A model generated the notes under the pieces. That model saw nothing but the letters and a program-made list of their open reading frames with translations, was not told where the DNA came from and did no database searches. The position numbers and the translations under genes are program-made. From assembly GCA_003281725.1 (NCBI GenBank), contig QCBC01000002.1, positions 62,001-126,000 on the forward strand: a stretch of DNA of 64,000 bases, in the 5' to 3' direction. Positions 43,703 through 53,192 of this stretch are shown here, one piece after another; positions within the stretch are counted from its first letter, which is position 1; each line of letters starts with the position of its first letter. Origin of the DNA: Pelagibacteraceae bacterium AG-345-O09. GTDB taxonomy: Bacteria > Pseudomonadota > Alphaproteobacteria > Pelagibacterales > Pelagibacteraceae.

Positions 43703-44202
43703 GAAATATCATTTAAAACTATATCTTTTGCCTCATTTACTATTGATGATAGCCTTGAGGTTTCAGGAGAAATATCTGGATGTATTTTTTTTTGTATTTT
43801 TATATAAGCTTTATTTACTTCTTCTTTAGTGATTTTTTTACTTATATCTAAATTTAAAATCTTATATGCTTCTGGAATAGATATTGAAGAAGAGTTTCTG
43901 GTACCGGGTTGGTTAAACGAAAATCGTCCTGATCTTCTCAAAGTTTGTATCAATCTATAGAGCGATATTAATTGAAAAAGAGATAATCCTTTCAGCTTTA
44001 ATAATGCAAGACTTGCCAAGGTTAGAGGCAAAGATAACAAAAATTTTCCTCCCATAGCAAATAAAATTGCTAAAACAATTAATCCTAAGACAATTAAGAA
44101 TCTTATACTTTTAGATATCTTTTTTGATAAAATATTACTAATAAACTTCATCAAAAAGTAGAAAGCTGTCAATATAACTAATGTATAAATTATAATATTC
44201 AT
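43699..44202 (-). CDS. Membrane-anchored J-domain protein
   Basis: N-terminal hydrophobic segments; C-terminal EAYKILNLDISKKITKEEVNKAYIKIQKKIHPDISPE with HPD; start chosen at MNIIIYTL. Confidence 0.83.
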   Translation of the reverse strand: MNIIIYTLVILTAFYFLMKFISNILSKKISKSIRFLIVLGLIVLAILFAMGGKFLLSLPLTLASLALLKLKGLSLFQLISLYRLIQTLRRSGRFSFNQPGTRNSSSISIPEAYKILNLDISKKITKEEVNKAYIKIQKKIHPDISPETSRLSSIVNEAKDIVLNDIS

Positions 44203-44217
44203 ATATTTCTCTATGCT

Positions 44218-46293
44218 ATGAAAGTACCACATCTTAGGAAAAAACCTGAAATAAAATCTTGTCACAATATCTATTGGGAAGACAATTATAGCTGGATACA
44301 TCAAAAAAATATTTTGGAAGTTTTAACAGACAAAAATAAATTAGAACCTGAAGTTAAAGAATATTTGTTACAGGAAAATAAATACACAGAATATCATTTA
44401 AAAGACACAAAAAATTTACAAAAAAAATTATTTGATGAGGTAAAAGCAAGAATTAAACTTGATGATGAGTCTCTTCCCTACAAAGATCACACATATGAAT
44501 ATTGGACTAAGACTACAATTGAAGGAAATTATTCTATAAAATTGAGAAGAAAAATTGAAACAAATAAAATTGAGGAAATTTGGAATGGAGATAAAGAAAA
44601 AGAAAAATTAGGAGTAGAGTATTTTGGGGTCGGTGATTTAGAGGTCAGTCATAATGATAAATATCTCGCTTATTCTTTAGATACAAAAGGATCAGAATAT
44701 TACACCATTTTTGTAAGAGAAATTAATTCTAACAAAATTATTACAAAAGAAATCTCTAATACATCAGGAGGAATTACTTTTAGTTTAGATGATAAATATA
44801 TCTTTTACTCAAAATTAGATGAAAACCATCGAGCTAGAAAAATTTTTAGACATGAAATTGGAAATCATAATAATTCTGATGAGCTGGTTTTTGAGGAAAA
44901 AAGTGAGGCGTTTACTGTAGGGATCAATATAAGTTCAGATGAAAAATATTATTTTATTACAACTTCAGATCATAATACCTCAGAACAATATTATTTCAAA
45001 GTTGATGAAAAAAAACCAAAACCTAAATTAATACAAAAAAGGGTGAAAGGAATTCTATATTCTGTAAACTCTTGGGATAATAAATTTTATAATCACACAA
45101 ATAAAGATGCTGAAGACTTCAAGGTAGATATTTCAGATAATTTAGAAACACAAAATTGGAAACCTTTTATCGAGGCAAAAAATGAAGTTTTGATAGGAGG
45201 TTTAGTATTTTTAAAAAATTGGATACTTCGTTCTGAGGTGTCTGACGCATTAGATAAACTATTTGTAAAAAATGTTTCAACAGGACTAGAGGAGGAAATA
45301 GTTTTTTCTGACGAAAAGGTTTATGTGCCCAATATTTCTTTGAGGCAAAAAGATAAAAACACAGATGAAATTTATCTTGGATATTCTTCACCAAAAACTC
45401 CCTCAAGAGTTTATTTATATAATCTTTCAACAAAAAATAAAAAATTAGTTAAGGAACAAGAAATACCCTCTGGACATAATTCAGAAGATTATATCGTAGA
45501 AAGAGTAGAATATAAATCTCACGATGGAAGATTAGTTCCTCTGACTATAACAAGACATAAAAAAACTAAAATAGATGGGACCGCAAATATATTGTTATAC
45601 GGCTATGGATCTTATGGAAATTCAATGAGTCCTGGTTTTTCATCAACAAGGTTAAGTCTAATCAACAGAGATATAATTTGGGTAACTGCACATATAAGAG
45701 GTGGAATGGAAAAAGGTATGAAATGGTGGAAGGAAGGAAAGCTAACAAATAAAAAAAATACTTTTAAAGATTATATTTACGCTGCAAAATATTTAATTGA
45801 AAACAAGTATTCTTCTGAAGGCAAGATAATAGGAATGGGTGGCTCGGCAGGAGGATTATTAATGGGTGCAGTAGTTAATGAAGTTCCTGAATTATTTCTG
45901 GGAATTATAATGGCAGTGCCATTTGTCGACTCTTTAACTACTAACCTAGATCATTCTTTGCCATTAACAGTTGGAGAGTTTGATGAATTTGGAAACGCCA
46001 AAGATAATAAAGATCATTTTAATTATATTTTTTCATATGCGCCTTATAACAATATAAAAAAAATGGATTATCCTCATATGTTAATTACAACAAGCTTAAG
46101 TGATAACCGGGTATTATTTGATGAGCCAGCTAAATTCACAGCTAAACTTCGAGACTTAAAAACAGACAATAATTTATTACTTTTAAAAACTGAAATGAAT
46201 GCTGGACATGGAGGTAAGTCAGGTAGAGACGGGGCAATTGAGGAAATTGCTCTTGATTATGCATTCGCTCTAAAAATATCCAAAAAAATTTAA
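44218..46293 (+). CDS. ptrB: Oligopeptidase B (S9 family)
   Basis: ILLYGYGSYGNSMSPGFS, GMGGSAGGLLMGAV (GxSxGG), NAGHGGKSGR. Confidence 0.95.
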   Translation: MKVPHLRKKPEIKSCHNIYWEDNYSWIHQKNILEVLTDKNKLEPEVKEYLLQENKYTEYHLKDTKNLQKKLFDEVKARIKLDDESLPYKDHTYEYWTKTTIEGNYSIKLRRKIETNKIEEIWNGDKEKEKLGVEYFGVGDLEVSHNDKYLAYSLDTKGSEYYTIFVREINSNKIITKEISNTSGGITFSLDDKYIFYSKLDENHRARKIFRHEIGNHNNSDELVFEEKSEAFTVGINISSDEKYYFITTSDHNTSEQYYFKVDEKKPKPKLIQKRVKGILYSVNSWDNKFYNHTNKDAEDFKVDISDNLETQNWKPFIEAKNEVLIGGLVFLKNWILRSEVSDALDKLFVKNVSTGLEEEIVFSDEKVYVPNISLRQKDKNTDEIYLGYSSPKTPSRVYLYNLSTKNKKLVKEQEIPSGHNSEDYIVERVEYKSHDGRLVPLTITRHKKTKIDGTANILLYGYGSYGNSMSPGFSSTRLSLINRDIIWVTAHIRGGMEKGMKWWKEGKLTNKKNTFKDYIYAAKYLIENKYSSEGKIIGMGGSAGGLLMGAVVNEVPELFLGIIMAVPFVDSLTTNLDHSLPLTVGEFDEFGNAKDNKDHFNYIFSYAPYNNIKKMDYPHMLITTSLSDNRVLFDEPAKFTAKLRDLKTDNNLLLLKTEMNAGHGGKSGRDGAIEEIALDYAFALKISKKI

Positions 46294-46302
46294 TTTCTAT
46301 AT

Positions 46303-46330
46303 CTTGAAAATTAATAATTAGTTCCTAAAT
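46303..46330 (+). promoter_or_regulatory. Putative heat-shock (RpoH-type) promoter of hsp20
   Basis: CTTGAA (46303-46308), 16 nt, CTAAAT (46325-46330); also shares ctatatcttgaaa with groES upstream. Confidence 0.55.
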
Positions 46331-46393
46331 AAGACTAGTATGTCGCCTAATGGGACTTACAAAATATAAACTTGCTTAACAAAGGAGAATAAT

Positions 46394-46840
46394 ATGACAA
46401 GTAAGGATCTATCTATATTTAACTCACTTAGACCATTTTCAATTGGATTCGACGATATGTTTGATCAATTTGAAAATATGTTAGGGAATGGTGCTTTGAC
46501 AATGCAGTCAAACTACCCACCTTATAACATCAGAAAAACTGGAAAGGATAACTACGCAATAGAAGTTGCTTTAGCTGGTTTTAATAAAAAAGATGTTGAA
46601 GTTGAGTTTGAGGATAATTTATTAACAGTAAGAACAAAACAAGTTAATAAATCAGATAACAACAATGCTGATGGAGAAATAATTCATAAAGGAATTTCTC
46701 AAAGACAATTTGCAAGATCATTTACTATTGCTGATGATGTAAAGGTTAATGGTGCTGAGCTTAAAGATGGTCTCTTAACAATATCTTGTGAAAGAATTGT
46801 TCCAGAGCATAAGAAGAAAAAACTTATAGAAATAAAATAA
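46394..46840 (+). CDS. Hsp20 small heat-shock protein
   Basis: YPPYNIRKTGKDNYAIEVALAGFNKKDVEVE alpha-crystallin domain. Confidence 0.97.
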   Translation: MTSKDLSIFNSLRPFSIGFDDMFDQFENMLGNGALTMQSNYPPYNIRKTGKDNYAIEVALAGFNKKDVEVEFEDNLLTVRTKQVNKSDNNNADGEIIHKGISQRQFARSFTIADDVKVNGAELKDGLLTISCERIVPEHKKKKLIEIK

Positions 46841-46851
46841 GTCAAACCTTA

Positions 46852-46876
46852 CTTGTGGGGTGCAATTCCCCACAGG
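46852..46876. terminator. Hairpin between convergent hsp20 and lipoprotein gene, likely transcript end
   Basis: CTTGTGGGG-TGCAATT-CCCCACAGG; no strong T tract on either side. Confidence 0.5.
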
Positions 46877-46881
46877 TATCC

Positions 46882-47187
46882 TTAAAAACAACCGTTAGAT
46901 ACAAAACCAACAACAACAGAGTTTGAGTCTACTTCAAATCTTCTTTCACAAGGAATTCCATATTTTTTAGTATTATAAACAAATACTAAGTTGCCCTTAT
47001 CATTTTTAAAGTCCTCATCTGGTTTTCCTAAATCTATCTGCAAAACACTTGAGGATTTGCCAATATATTTACTTAATTTTTGATTTTCTTTTTCGACAAT
47101 AGAATCTGTTTTTTCTTTAATAGTCTGACACCCTGATAGGATCATTATTACAAAAAAGCTTGTAAAAATAATTTTTAGTTTCTTCAT
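46882..47187 (-). CDS. Small lipoprotein
   Basis: Signal peptide plus lipobox ILSGC. Confidence 0.75.
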   Translation of the reverse strand: MKKLKIIFTSFFVIMILSGCQTIKEKTDSIVEKENQKLSKYIGKSSSVLQIDLGKPDEDFKNDKGNLVFVYNTKKYGIPCERRFEVDSNSVVVGFVSNGCF

Positions 47188-47314
47188 ACTTCAATCATAA
47201 CAATCAAATTATGGCATAAATATAAACTTCTGAGTTGAAATATGTGAATAAAGGCTAGTTTTAAAAGGTAATTTCAAAAAGAATCAAATAATTATTTCTT
47301 TAATAGGAGGATAA

Positions 47315-48625
47315 ATGCTTGAAAATTATTTCAATTATAAAAAACACAAAACAGATTTTAAAACTGAAGTAATAGCCGGAACAACTACGTTTTTAACCAT
47401 GGCTTATATAATGTTTTTAAATCCATTTATATTATCGGGGGAATTTGCCGGACCCGATAAAGGTTTCTTTGATTTCGGCGCAGTTTATACAGCTACTATT
47501 TTAGCTACAGCTTTAGCATGTTTTATAATGGCTTTTTATGGAAAAACCTGGCCAATAGGACTTGCACCAGGAATGGGAATTAATGCATTTGTAGCTTTTG
47601 GAGTTTGTGCTGGTATGGGATATACACCTCAAGAAGCTCTAGGTGCAGTATTAGTTGCAGGAGTATTGTTTTTAATTATTTCTTTAACACCAATTAGAGC
47701 TTGGTTAATTAATTCAATTCCTAAAAGTCTTAAGTTAGGAATTGGTGCTGGTATTGGTTTGTTCTTGGCAATAATTGGTCTACAAATTATGGAAGTGGTA
47801 GTTGATAATCCAGTAACCTTAGTACAATTGGGTGATCTTAGTGATCCTTTAGTTTTACTAGGTTGTGCAACGTTTATAGCGATCATAGTTCTAGAAAAAA
47901 TGAATGTTAAAGGAAATATAATTATTGGTATTCTAGTTTTTAGTATTATTGCTTGGGCTGCAGGACTAGCGAAATTTAATGGTATTGCAAGCGCACCACC
48001 TCCAATGACATATTTATTTGAATTTGATCTGTCTGCTGCAATGACTGCAGGGATGTCTACTGTAATATTTACACTATTATTTATTGACTTCTTTGACACT
48101 GCAGGAACTCTAACCTCAGTTGCTAATGTAGCTGGTAAGGTTGGGAAAGACGGTAAAGTTGAAGACATTAATAAAGCAATGTTATCTGACAGTGTTGGTA
48201 CTGTTGCTGGTGCAATGATGGGAACTACTACTGTTACGAGTTATGTAGAGTCTGGAGCAGGTGTAAAAGCTGGAGGAAAAACTGGAATGACCTCATTAGT
48301 AATAGGTATATTATTCCTAGCTTGTATATTTTTTGCTCCTTTAGCAACCAGTTTGCCTAAGCAAATTGATGGTGCCGCATTGCTATTTGTGTCTGTTCTT
48401 TTCATAAGAAATATTACAGATATAGAGTGGAATGATATTTCAGAGTCTGCTCCAGCAATTCTTGCAATGATAGCAATGCCTTTAACGTATAGTATAAGTA
48501 ATGGTATTGCGTTAGCATTTGTGTCTTATGCATTAATTAAAATATTTACTGGAAAATTTTCAAGTACATCACCTGCGATATGGGTTGTTGCAGTATTAAG
48601 TGTTGTGAGTTTTGCAGTCGCTTAA
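47315..48625 (+). CDS. NCS2/AzgA-type purine permease
   Basis: TEVIAGTTTFLTMAYIMFLNPFIL, GLAPGMGINAFVAF, FFDTAGTLTSVA. Confidence 0.93.
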   Translation: MLENYFNYKKHKTDFKTEVIAGTTTFLTMAYIMFLNPFILSGEFAGPDKGFFDFGAVYTATILATALACFIMAFYGKTWPIGLAPGMGINAFVAFGVCAGMGYTPQEALGAVLVAGVLFLIISLTPIRAWLINSIPKSLKLGIGAGIGLFLAIIGLQIMEVVVDNPVTLVQLGDLSDPLVLLGCATFIAIIVLEKMNVKGNIIIGILVFSIIAWAAGLAKFNGIASAPPPMTYLFEFDLSAAMTAGMSTVIFTLLFIDFFDTAGTLTSVANVAGKVGKDGKVEDINKAMLSDSVGTVAGAMMGTTTVTSYVESGAGVKAGGKTGMTSLVIGILFLACIFFAPLATSLPKQIDGAALLFVSVLFIRNITDIEWNDISESAPAILAMIAMPLTYSISNGIALAFVSYALIKIFTGKFSSTSPAIWVVAVLSVVSFAVA

Positions 48626-48634
48626 ACAAATTTA

Positions 48635-48660
48635 ATAGGGCCAGTTGAAACTGGCCCTAT
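48635..48660. terminator. Bidirectional terminator between permease and phosphoribosyltransferase
   Basis: Perfect inverted repeat ATAGGGCCAGTT-GA-AACTGGCCCTAT, followed on + by a T-rich tract. Confidence 0.85.
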
Positions 48661-49178
48661 TTATTTTTTTCAATTAATTTATCAATAGATAGTTCCTCAT
48701 AGTGCTCTGTTGGTTGAACAATCCAAGGATCTGAGTCTAATTTTACAGAACAAAAATCAGGCTCAAAAGATGAAGATTTCTTTTTCCATAAACATGCTGT
48801 TTTAACTTCTTTAATGTAGCTTTTGATTGGAGCATAATTTTTTAACCATTCAATACTTTTGTTTAAAGTAAGACCAGTGTCTGATAAGTCATCAATTAAA
48901 AGCACCTTATTAAAATCCTCATTTTTTGCTAATGAACTAATTTCTCTTGAAAACATTAATTGACCTTGCTTGTCCTCCATGCCCTCACCTGAATAACTTT
49001 GGATGACTATATAAGCAATTGGAAGTTTTAAAATTCTAGATAAAATATCAATTATTGGTGCAGCACCTCTCATAATCCCTACAAGAACTGTAGGTTTATA
49101 GTTTTTGTGAATTTCTATTGCTAATTTCTCAACAATTTTAGTATATTCATCAAATTCGATGATTAATTTCTCTGCCAT
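48657..49178 (-). CDS. Purine phosphoribosyltransferase
   Basis: VLLIDDLSDTGLTLNKSIEWL PRPP loop; start chosen at MAEKLII. Confidence 0.9.
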   Translation of the reverse strand: MAEKLIIEFDEYTKIVEKLAIEIHKNYKPTVLVGIMRGAAPIIDILSRILKLPIAYIVIQSYSGEGMEDKQGQLMFSREISSLAKNEDFNKVLLIDDLSDTGLTLNKSIEWLKNYAPIKSYIKEVKTACLWKKKSSSFEPDFCSVKLDSDPWIVQPTEHYEELSIDKLIEKNK

Positions 49179-49221
49179 GAAATCTATTATCATAATTAAA
49201 ATTATTTAAAAAGGAGAAATC

Positions 49222-49518
49222 ATGAAAGCATATTGGATAAGTTTATATCTAAAAATAGATAATCAAAAAAATTTAAAAAAATACGCTGAAACAGTAACAC
49301 CTATAATTAAAGGATTTGGTGGAGTGCCTCTAGTAAGAGGGGGAAATCATAAAACATTTGATGGAGATGACTTCGTTAGGACAGTGGTTTGGGAATTTCC
49401 AAGTTATGAACAAGCGTTAAAATGTCATGAATCAAAAGAATATCTAGCTGGTTGGAATTTAGCAAAAGAAACAACAACAAGACATATGCAAATTATTGAG
49501 GGATTTAGTACTGAATAG
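49222..49518 (+). CDS. DUF1330 family protein
   Basis: MKAYWISLYLKI, FGGVPLVRGG, VVWEFPSYEQALKCHESKEY. Confidence 0.9.
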   Translation: MKAYWISLYLKIDNQKNLKKYAETVTPIIKGFGGVPLVRGGNHKTFDGDDFVRTVVWEFPSYEQALKCHESKEYLAGWNLAKETTTRHMQIIEGFSTE

Positions 49519-50140
49519 GTTCAGGATCTATGCTTCTCCACAAGTACCATGTTGCAACTGAACAATAAGGTGAAAACCTTTTTTTAAGTAAACTAACAAA
49601 CTTCTCAGGTGGTAAATATTTTTTTTTATAATTTTTTGAAATTGCTCTTAAAAGGCCAATGTCTTGTATGGGCCAAATATTAGATCTGTTATATGTGAAA
49701 AGTAATATCATTTCAGCAGACCACCTTCCTATTTGTCTTAAATTTGACAAATACTTAATCGCCTGCTCATCATCCATCTTATTTATAAGTTTAGGATTAA
49801 AAGTTTTATCTAAAGTTTGCTTAGCTAAACTTTTTATTCCTATAACCTTTTGGCGACTAAGACCACATGTTTTAATTTGTGAAAAAGTCAATCTTGAGAC
49901 TATTCTGGCATTAATTTTATTATTACATTTTTTTTTAAATTTTAAAAAAACAGAATTTGCAGCAGTAACGCTTATTTGTTGTCCAATTATACTTTTACAT
50001 AATGAATAAAAGATATCTTTTCTTGATGTTAAAATGATTTCTGATGGGCTTTCGTAACTTTTAATTAATCTAGCTATTATTTTGTCTTTCTTAGACAAAT
50101 TTTTTTTTGCTTGATTCCAGTACTTTGGAACTTTAGTCAT
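49505..50140 (-). CDS. DNA-3-methyladenine glycosylase II-like (HhH-GPD)
   Basis: LCKSIIGQQISVTAANSVFLKF, LRQIGRWSAEMILLF, WPIQDIGLLRA. Confidence 0.92.
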   Translation of the reverse strand: MTKVPKYWNQAKKNLSKKDKIIARLIKSYESPSEIILTSRKDIFYSLCKSIIGQQISVTAANSVFLKFKKKCNNKINARIVSRLTFSQIKTCGLSRQKVIGIKSLAKQTLDKTFNPKLINKMDDEQAIKYLSNLRQIGRWSAEMILLFTYNRSNIWPIQDIGLLRAISKNYKKKYLPPEKFVSLLKKRFSPYCSVATWYLWRSIDPEPIQY

Positions 50141-51017
50141 TAATTGTTTTAGACGTGATATTTTTTTTTTGATAAATTTCTCTTCTAAAAATGATCATTG
50201 TAGAGATTATAACTAAAGCTGCACCAAATAATGTTTTAATAGTTGGTATTTCTTTCCAAATAAAGTAGCCAAAAAATATTGCGAAAACTAAAGCTAAGTA
50301 TTTAAGTGGTGTAACTAAGGATACTTCAGAATATTTATAAGATTGACTAAGCCACAAATTTGCAACACCACCAAAAACACCCACCATTGACAATAGTAAA
50401 AAATCTCTTAAATTTGGCATTACCCATCCTTGAGGAATTGTTAAAAAGCTTAATAAAGTTATTGCTAAAGAAAAATAAAAAGAAATTAACCAAACAGGTT
50501 CTGAAGTTGATAATTGTCTGATCGCTATTGCAACATACGAAAGCCCCAAACAGAAAATTATTGGAAAAACATAATAAATATTAAGTGAACTTATTCCTGG
50601 TTCAGTGATAACTAAAATTCCTATAAATCCAATTAAGACAGCCAACCATCTAAATAATCCAACTTTTTCATTTAATAAAAAAATTGAGAAAATAGTTGTA
50701 AATATTGGAGCCGCAAAAGAGATGCTAACAACTGTTGCTAAAGGTAAACTTCTTAAAGCAATGAAGATAGCAACTAGCGCAATTAATCCTGATAAGCACC
50801 TTAAGAAATGAAGTCCAGCTCTCTTAGTTAAATAAAAATTATGTAGTCTATCTCTAGGAATAACACAAAAATAAAAGATTATTCCAAAAAAACCTCTAAA
50901 AAATAAAACTTGCCCAATAGGATATTCAATTGACCATTTTACAATAATGTCCATTATAGAAAAGGCACAAACAGACATGAACATGTACAAAAAACCTAAT
51001 TGATTTTTACTTAGCAT
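50133..51017 (-). CDS. EamA/DMT family transporter
   Basis: Multiple TM helices, VLFFRGFFGI, duplicated EamA architecture. Confidence 0.9.
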   Translation of the reverse strand: MLSKNQLGFLYMFMSVCAFSIMDIIVKWSIEYPIGQVLFFRGFFGIIFYFCVIPRDRLHNFYLTKRAGLHFLRCLSGLIALVAIFIALRSLPLATVVSISFAAPIFTTIFSIFLLNEKVGLFRWLAVLIGFIGILVITEPGISSLNIYYVFPIIFCLGLSYVAIAIRQLSTSEPVWLISFYFSLAITLLSFLTIPQGWVMPNLRDFLLLSMVGVFGGVANLWLSQSYKYSEVSLVTPLKYLALVFAIFFGYFIWKEIPTIKTLFGAALVIISTMIIFRREIYQKKNITSKTIND

Positions 51018-51052
51018 AAGAATAATTTGTAAATTAATTTATTTTATAATCA

Positions 51053-51496
51053 ATGGAAATAGCAGTTTTAGCACTTGGATGTTTTTGGGGACCCGAAATA
51101 AAATTTAGTAAAATTGAAGGTATTATTAAAACTGAGGTTGGTTATTGTGGTGGCAACAGTACTACTACAACTTATAAAGAAGTATGTACTGGTAGTACTA
51201 ATCATGCCGAAGTTGTAAAACTTGATTTTGATGAAAAAATAATAACTTATGAAAAAATTTTAAAAGTTTTTTTTCAAATTCATGATCCCACTACATTAAA
51301 TTCACAAGGACCAGATTTTGGAACTCAATATAGAAGTGAAATATTTTATCTCAATGATATCCAAAAGATAACAGCTGAAAAAGTATTAAAAGATGTTAAT
51401 GAAAGATTATCTAATAAAGTAGTAACCAAGATCACTTTATTAAATAATTATTGCCCAGCTGAAGAATACCATCAAAAATATTTGGAAAAAAGATAA
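51053..51496 (+). CDS. msrA: Peptide-methionine (S)-S-oxide reductase
   Basis: LALGCFWGPEIKF, HAEVVKLDFD, FFQIHDPTTLNSQGPDFGTQYRS. Confidence 0.97.
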   Translation: MEIAVLALGCFWGPEIKFSKIEGIIKTEVGYCGGNSTTTTYKEVCTGSTNHAEVVKLDFDEKIITYEKILKVFFQIHDPTTLNSQGPDFGTQYRSEIFYLNDIQKITAEKVLKDVNERLSNKVVTKITLLNNYCPAEEYHQKYLEKR

Positions 51497-51497
51497 G

Positions 51498-52313
51498 ATG
51501 CCATTAGTTGAAACTGATTGGCTGGAAATGAATCTTAATAAAGTTAAAATTATTGATTGCTCGTGGCATATGCCTCAAACAAAAAGGGATGGTTTTAAAG
51601 AATATGAAGCTCATCATATTCTAAATTCTATTTTTTTTGATTTAGATAATAATTCAAAAAAAGATTCAGAACTTCCTCATATGTTAGTTGGGATAAATGA
51701 ATGGGAGAAAATAGTCTCAAAAATGGGCATAAGGAAAAATGACGAGATAGTTGTTTATGATAATTCTGATGTAATTAGTTCTTGTCGTTGCTGGTTTAAT
51801 TTTATCTATTATGGGCATGATCCAAAATTAATTCATGTTTTGAATGGAGGTTTAAAAAAATGGATTAAAGAAAAAAGAGAAGTAACTAAAACAATATATA
51901 AGATCGAAATATCAGATTACAAAGCCCATGAAAAAAAGGAATTAGTAAAAAATAAAAAATCTATTAATCAAAATTTAGAGGAACAAAAATTTAAGGTCAT
52001 TGATGCCAGAAGTAGAGAGAGATTTGAAGGAAAAATTCCCGAACCAAGAAAAGGTTTGAGAAGTGGAAATATTAAAAATTCTTATTGTATACCATTCAAT
52101 GAATGTCTTAATGAGGACAAAACATTTAAAGATAAAAAAAAACTCAAAGATATTTTTAAATCTTGTTTGAAAAACATTCATGAAAAAAATATAGTTTTTT
52201 CATGTGGTTCTGGAGTTACTGCGTGTGTTTTGGCACTAGCTTATTCTTTAATAAATGATAAATATCACCCTTGCATTTATGATGGTTCTTGGGCGGAATA
52301 CGGCATAATTTAA
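51498..52313 (+). CDS. Sulfurtransferase (rhodanese/3-mercaptopyruvate type)
   Basis: Two rhodanese-like modules, IDARSRERFEG, VFSCGSGVTACVLALA. Confidence 0.94.
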   Translation: MPLVETDWLEMNLNKVKIIDCSWHMPQTKRDGFKEYEAHHILNSIFFDLDNNSKKDSELPHMLVGINEWEKIVSKMGIRKNDEIVVYDNSDVISSCRCWFNFIYYGHDPKLIHVLNGGLKKWIKEKREVTKTIYKIEISDYKAHEKKELVKNKKSINQNLEEQKFKVIDARSRERFEGKIPEPRKGLRSGNIKNSYCIPFNECLNEDKTFKDKKKLKDIFKSCLKNIHEKNIVFSCGSGVTACVLALAYSLINDKYHPCIYDGSWAEYGII

Positions 52314-52322
52314 AAAAAACTT

Positions 52323-53192
52323 ATGAAAAGATCAACAAAATTCATTTCAATAATATTAATTTTTTTTCTAATCATAGCGATTGTGATTATTGGAAGAACG
52401 ATTATAGGTAATCATTTTAAAAATAAATTTAGTAAAAGACCACCGCCTGGAATAATTATCACTCAAGTTACAAGCAAAGAATTTTATGAAAAAATAGAAA
52501 CTTTTGGAACAGCAATTTCAAAAAGATCAAAAACTTTTAAGATAAAAAAAAGTGATCTTGTTGAAGATTTAAAATTAAAAGATTTCGTTAAAAAAGATGA
52601 GATTTTAATCAAATTAAAGAGTGGAAATATTTTAGCTCCATTTAGTGGAGTGCTTGGATACACAGGTCTTACTGAAGATATTCTTGTTTCAAATAACATT
52701 TTTATTATTACATTAGATGATAACTCAACTATATATTCAGATATTAAAATTCCCGAAAATTATTCTGCATCAATTAAAAAAGGATTACCAGTAGAGGTCA
52801 AACTATCAAGTTATAAAAATAAGATTTTTGAGGGTAAGGTGGATTTCGTTTCAAGTAGAATTAATGCTGATACTAGAAGTTTATTATCAAGAATAAAGAT
52901 TGAAAATAATAATTTAGAGCTCATCTCAGGATCTTTGCTTGAAGTTGGTGTTAAGTTTGATTTGAGAAACTCATTAAGTGTCCCAGATACTAGCATAATG
53001 ATAGAAGGAGATAAGTCTTATGTTTATAAGATAAACGAAAAAAATATTGCTAATAAAACAGAAGTGAATACTGGTCTCAGAGTTAATAAAAATATTGAAA
53101 TTATATCTGGTTTAAGTGAGGGAGATATTATTGTAGCTGAAGGCTTAAAAAAAGTCAGACCCCAAGGAAAAATAAAACCTATAAATAAATAA
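52323..53192 (+). CDS. RND efflux periplasmic adaptor
   Basis: N-terminal TM, LAPFSGVLGYTGL, GLSEGDIIVAEGLKKVRPQ. Confidence 0.92.
   Translation: MKRSTKFISIILIFFLIIAIVIIGRTIIGNHFKNKFSKRPPPGIIITQVTSKEFYEKIETFGTAISKRSKTFKIKKSDLVEDLKLKDFVKKDEILIKLKSGNILAPFSGVLGYTGLTEDILVSNNIFIITLDDNSTIYSDIKIPENYSASIKKGLPVEVKLSSYKNKIFEGKVDFVSSRINADTRSLLSRIKIENNNLELISGSLLEVGVKFDLRNSLSVPDTSIMIEGDKSYVYKINEKNIANKTEVNTGLRVNKNIEIISGLSEGDIIVAEGLKKVRPQGKIKPINK

Noticed and set aside
47629-48168. 179-aa minus ORF antisense to the purine permease
   Set aside because: Shadow ORF on the opposite strand of a clear coding gene.
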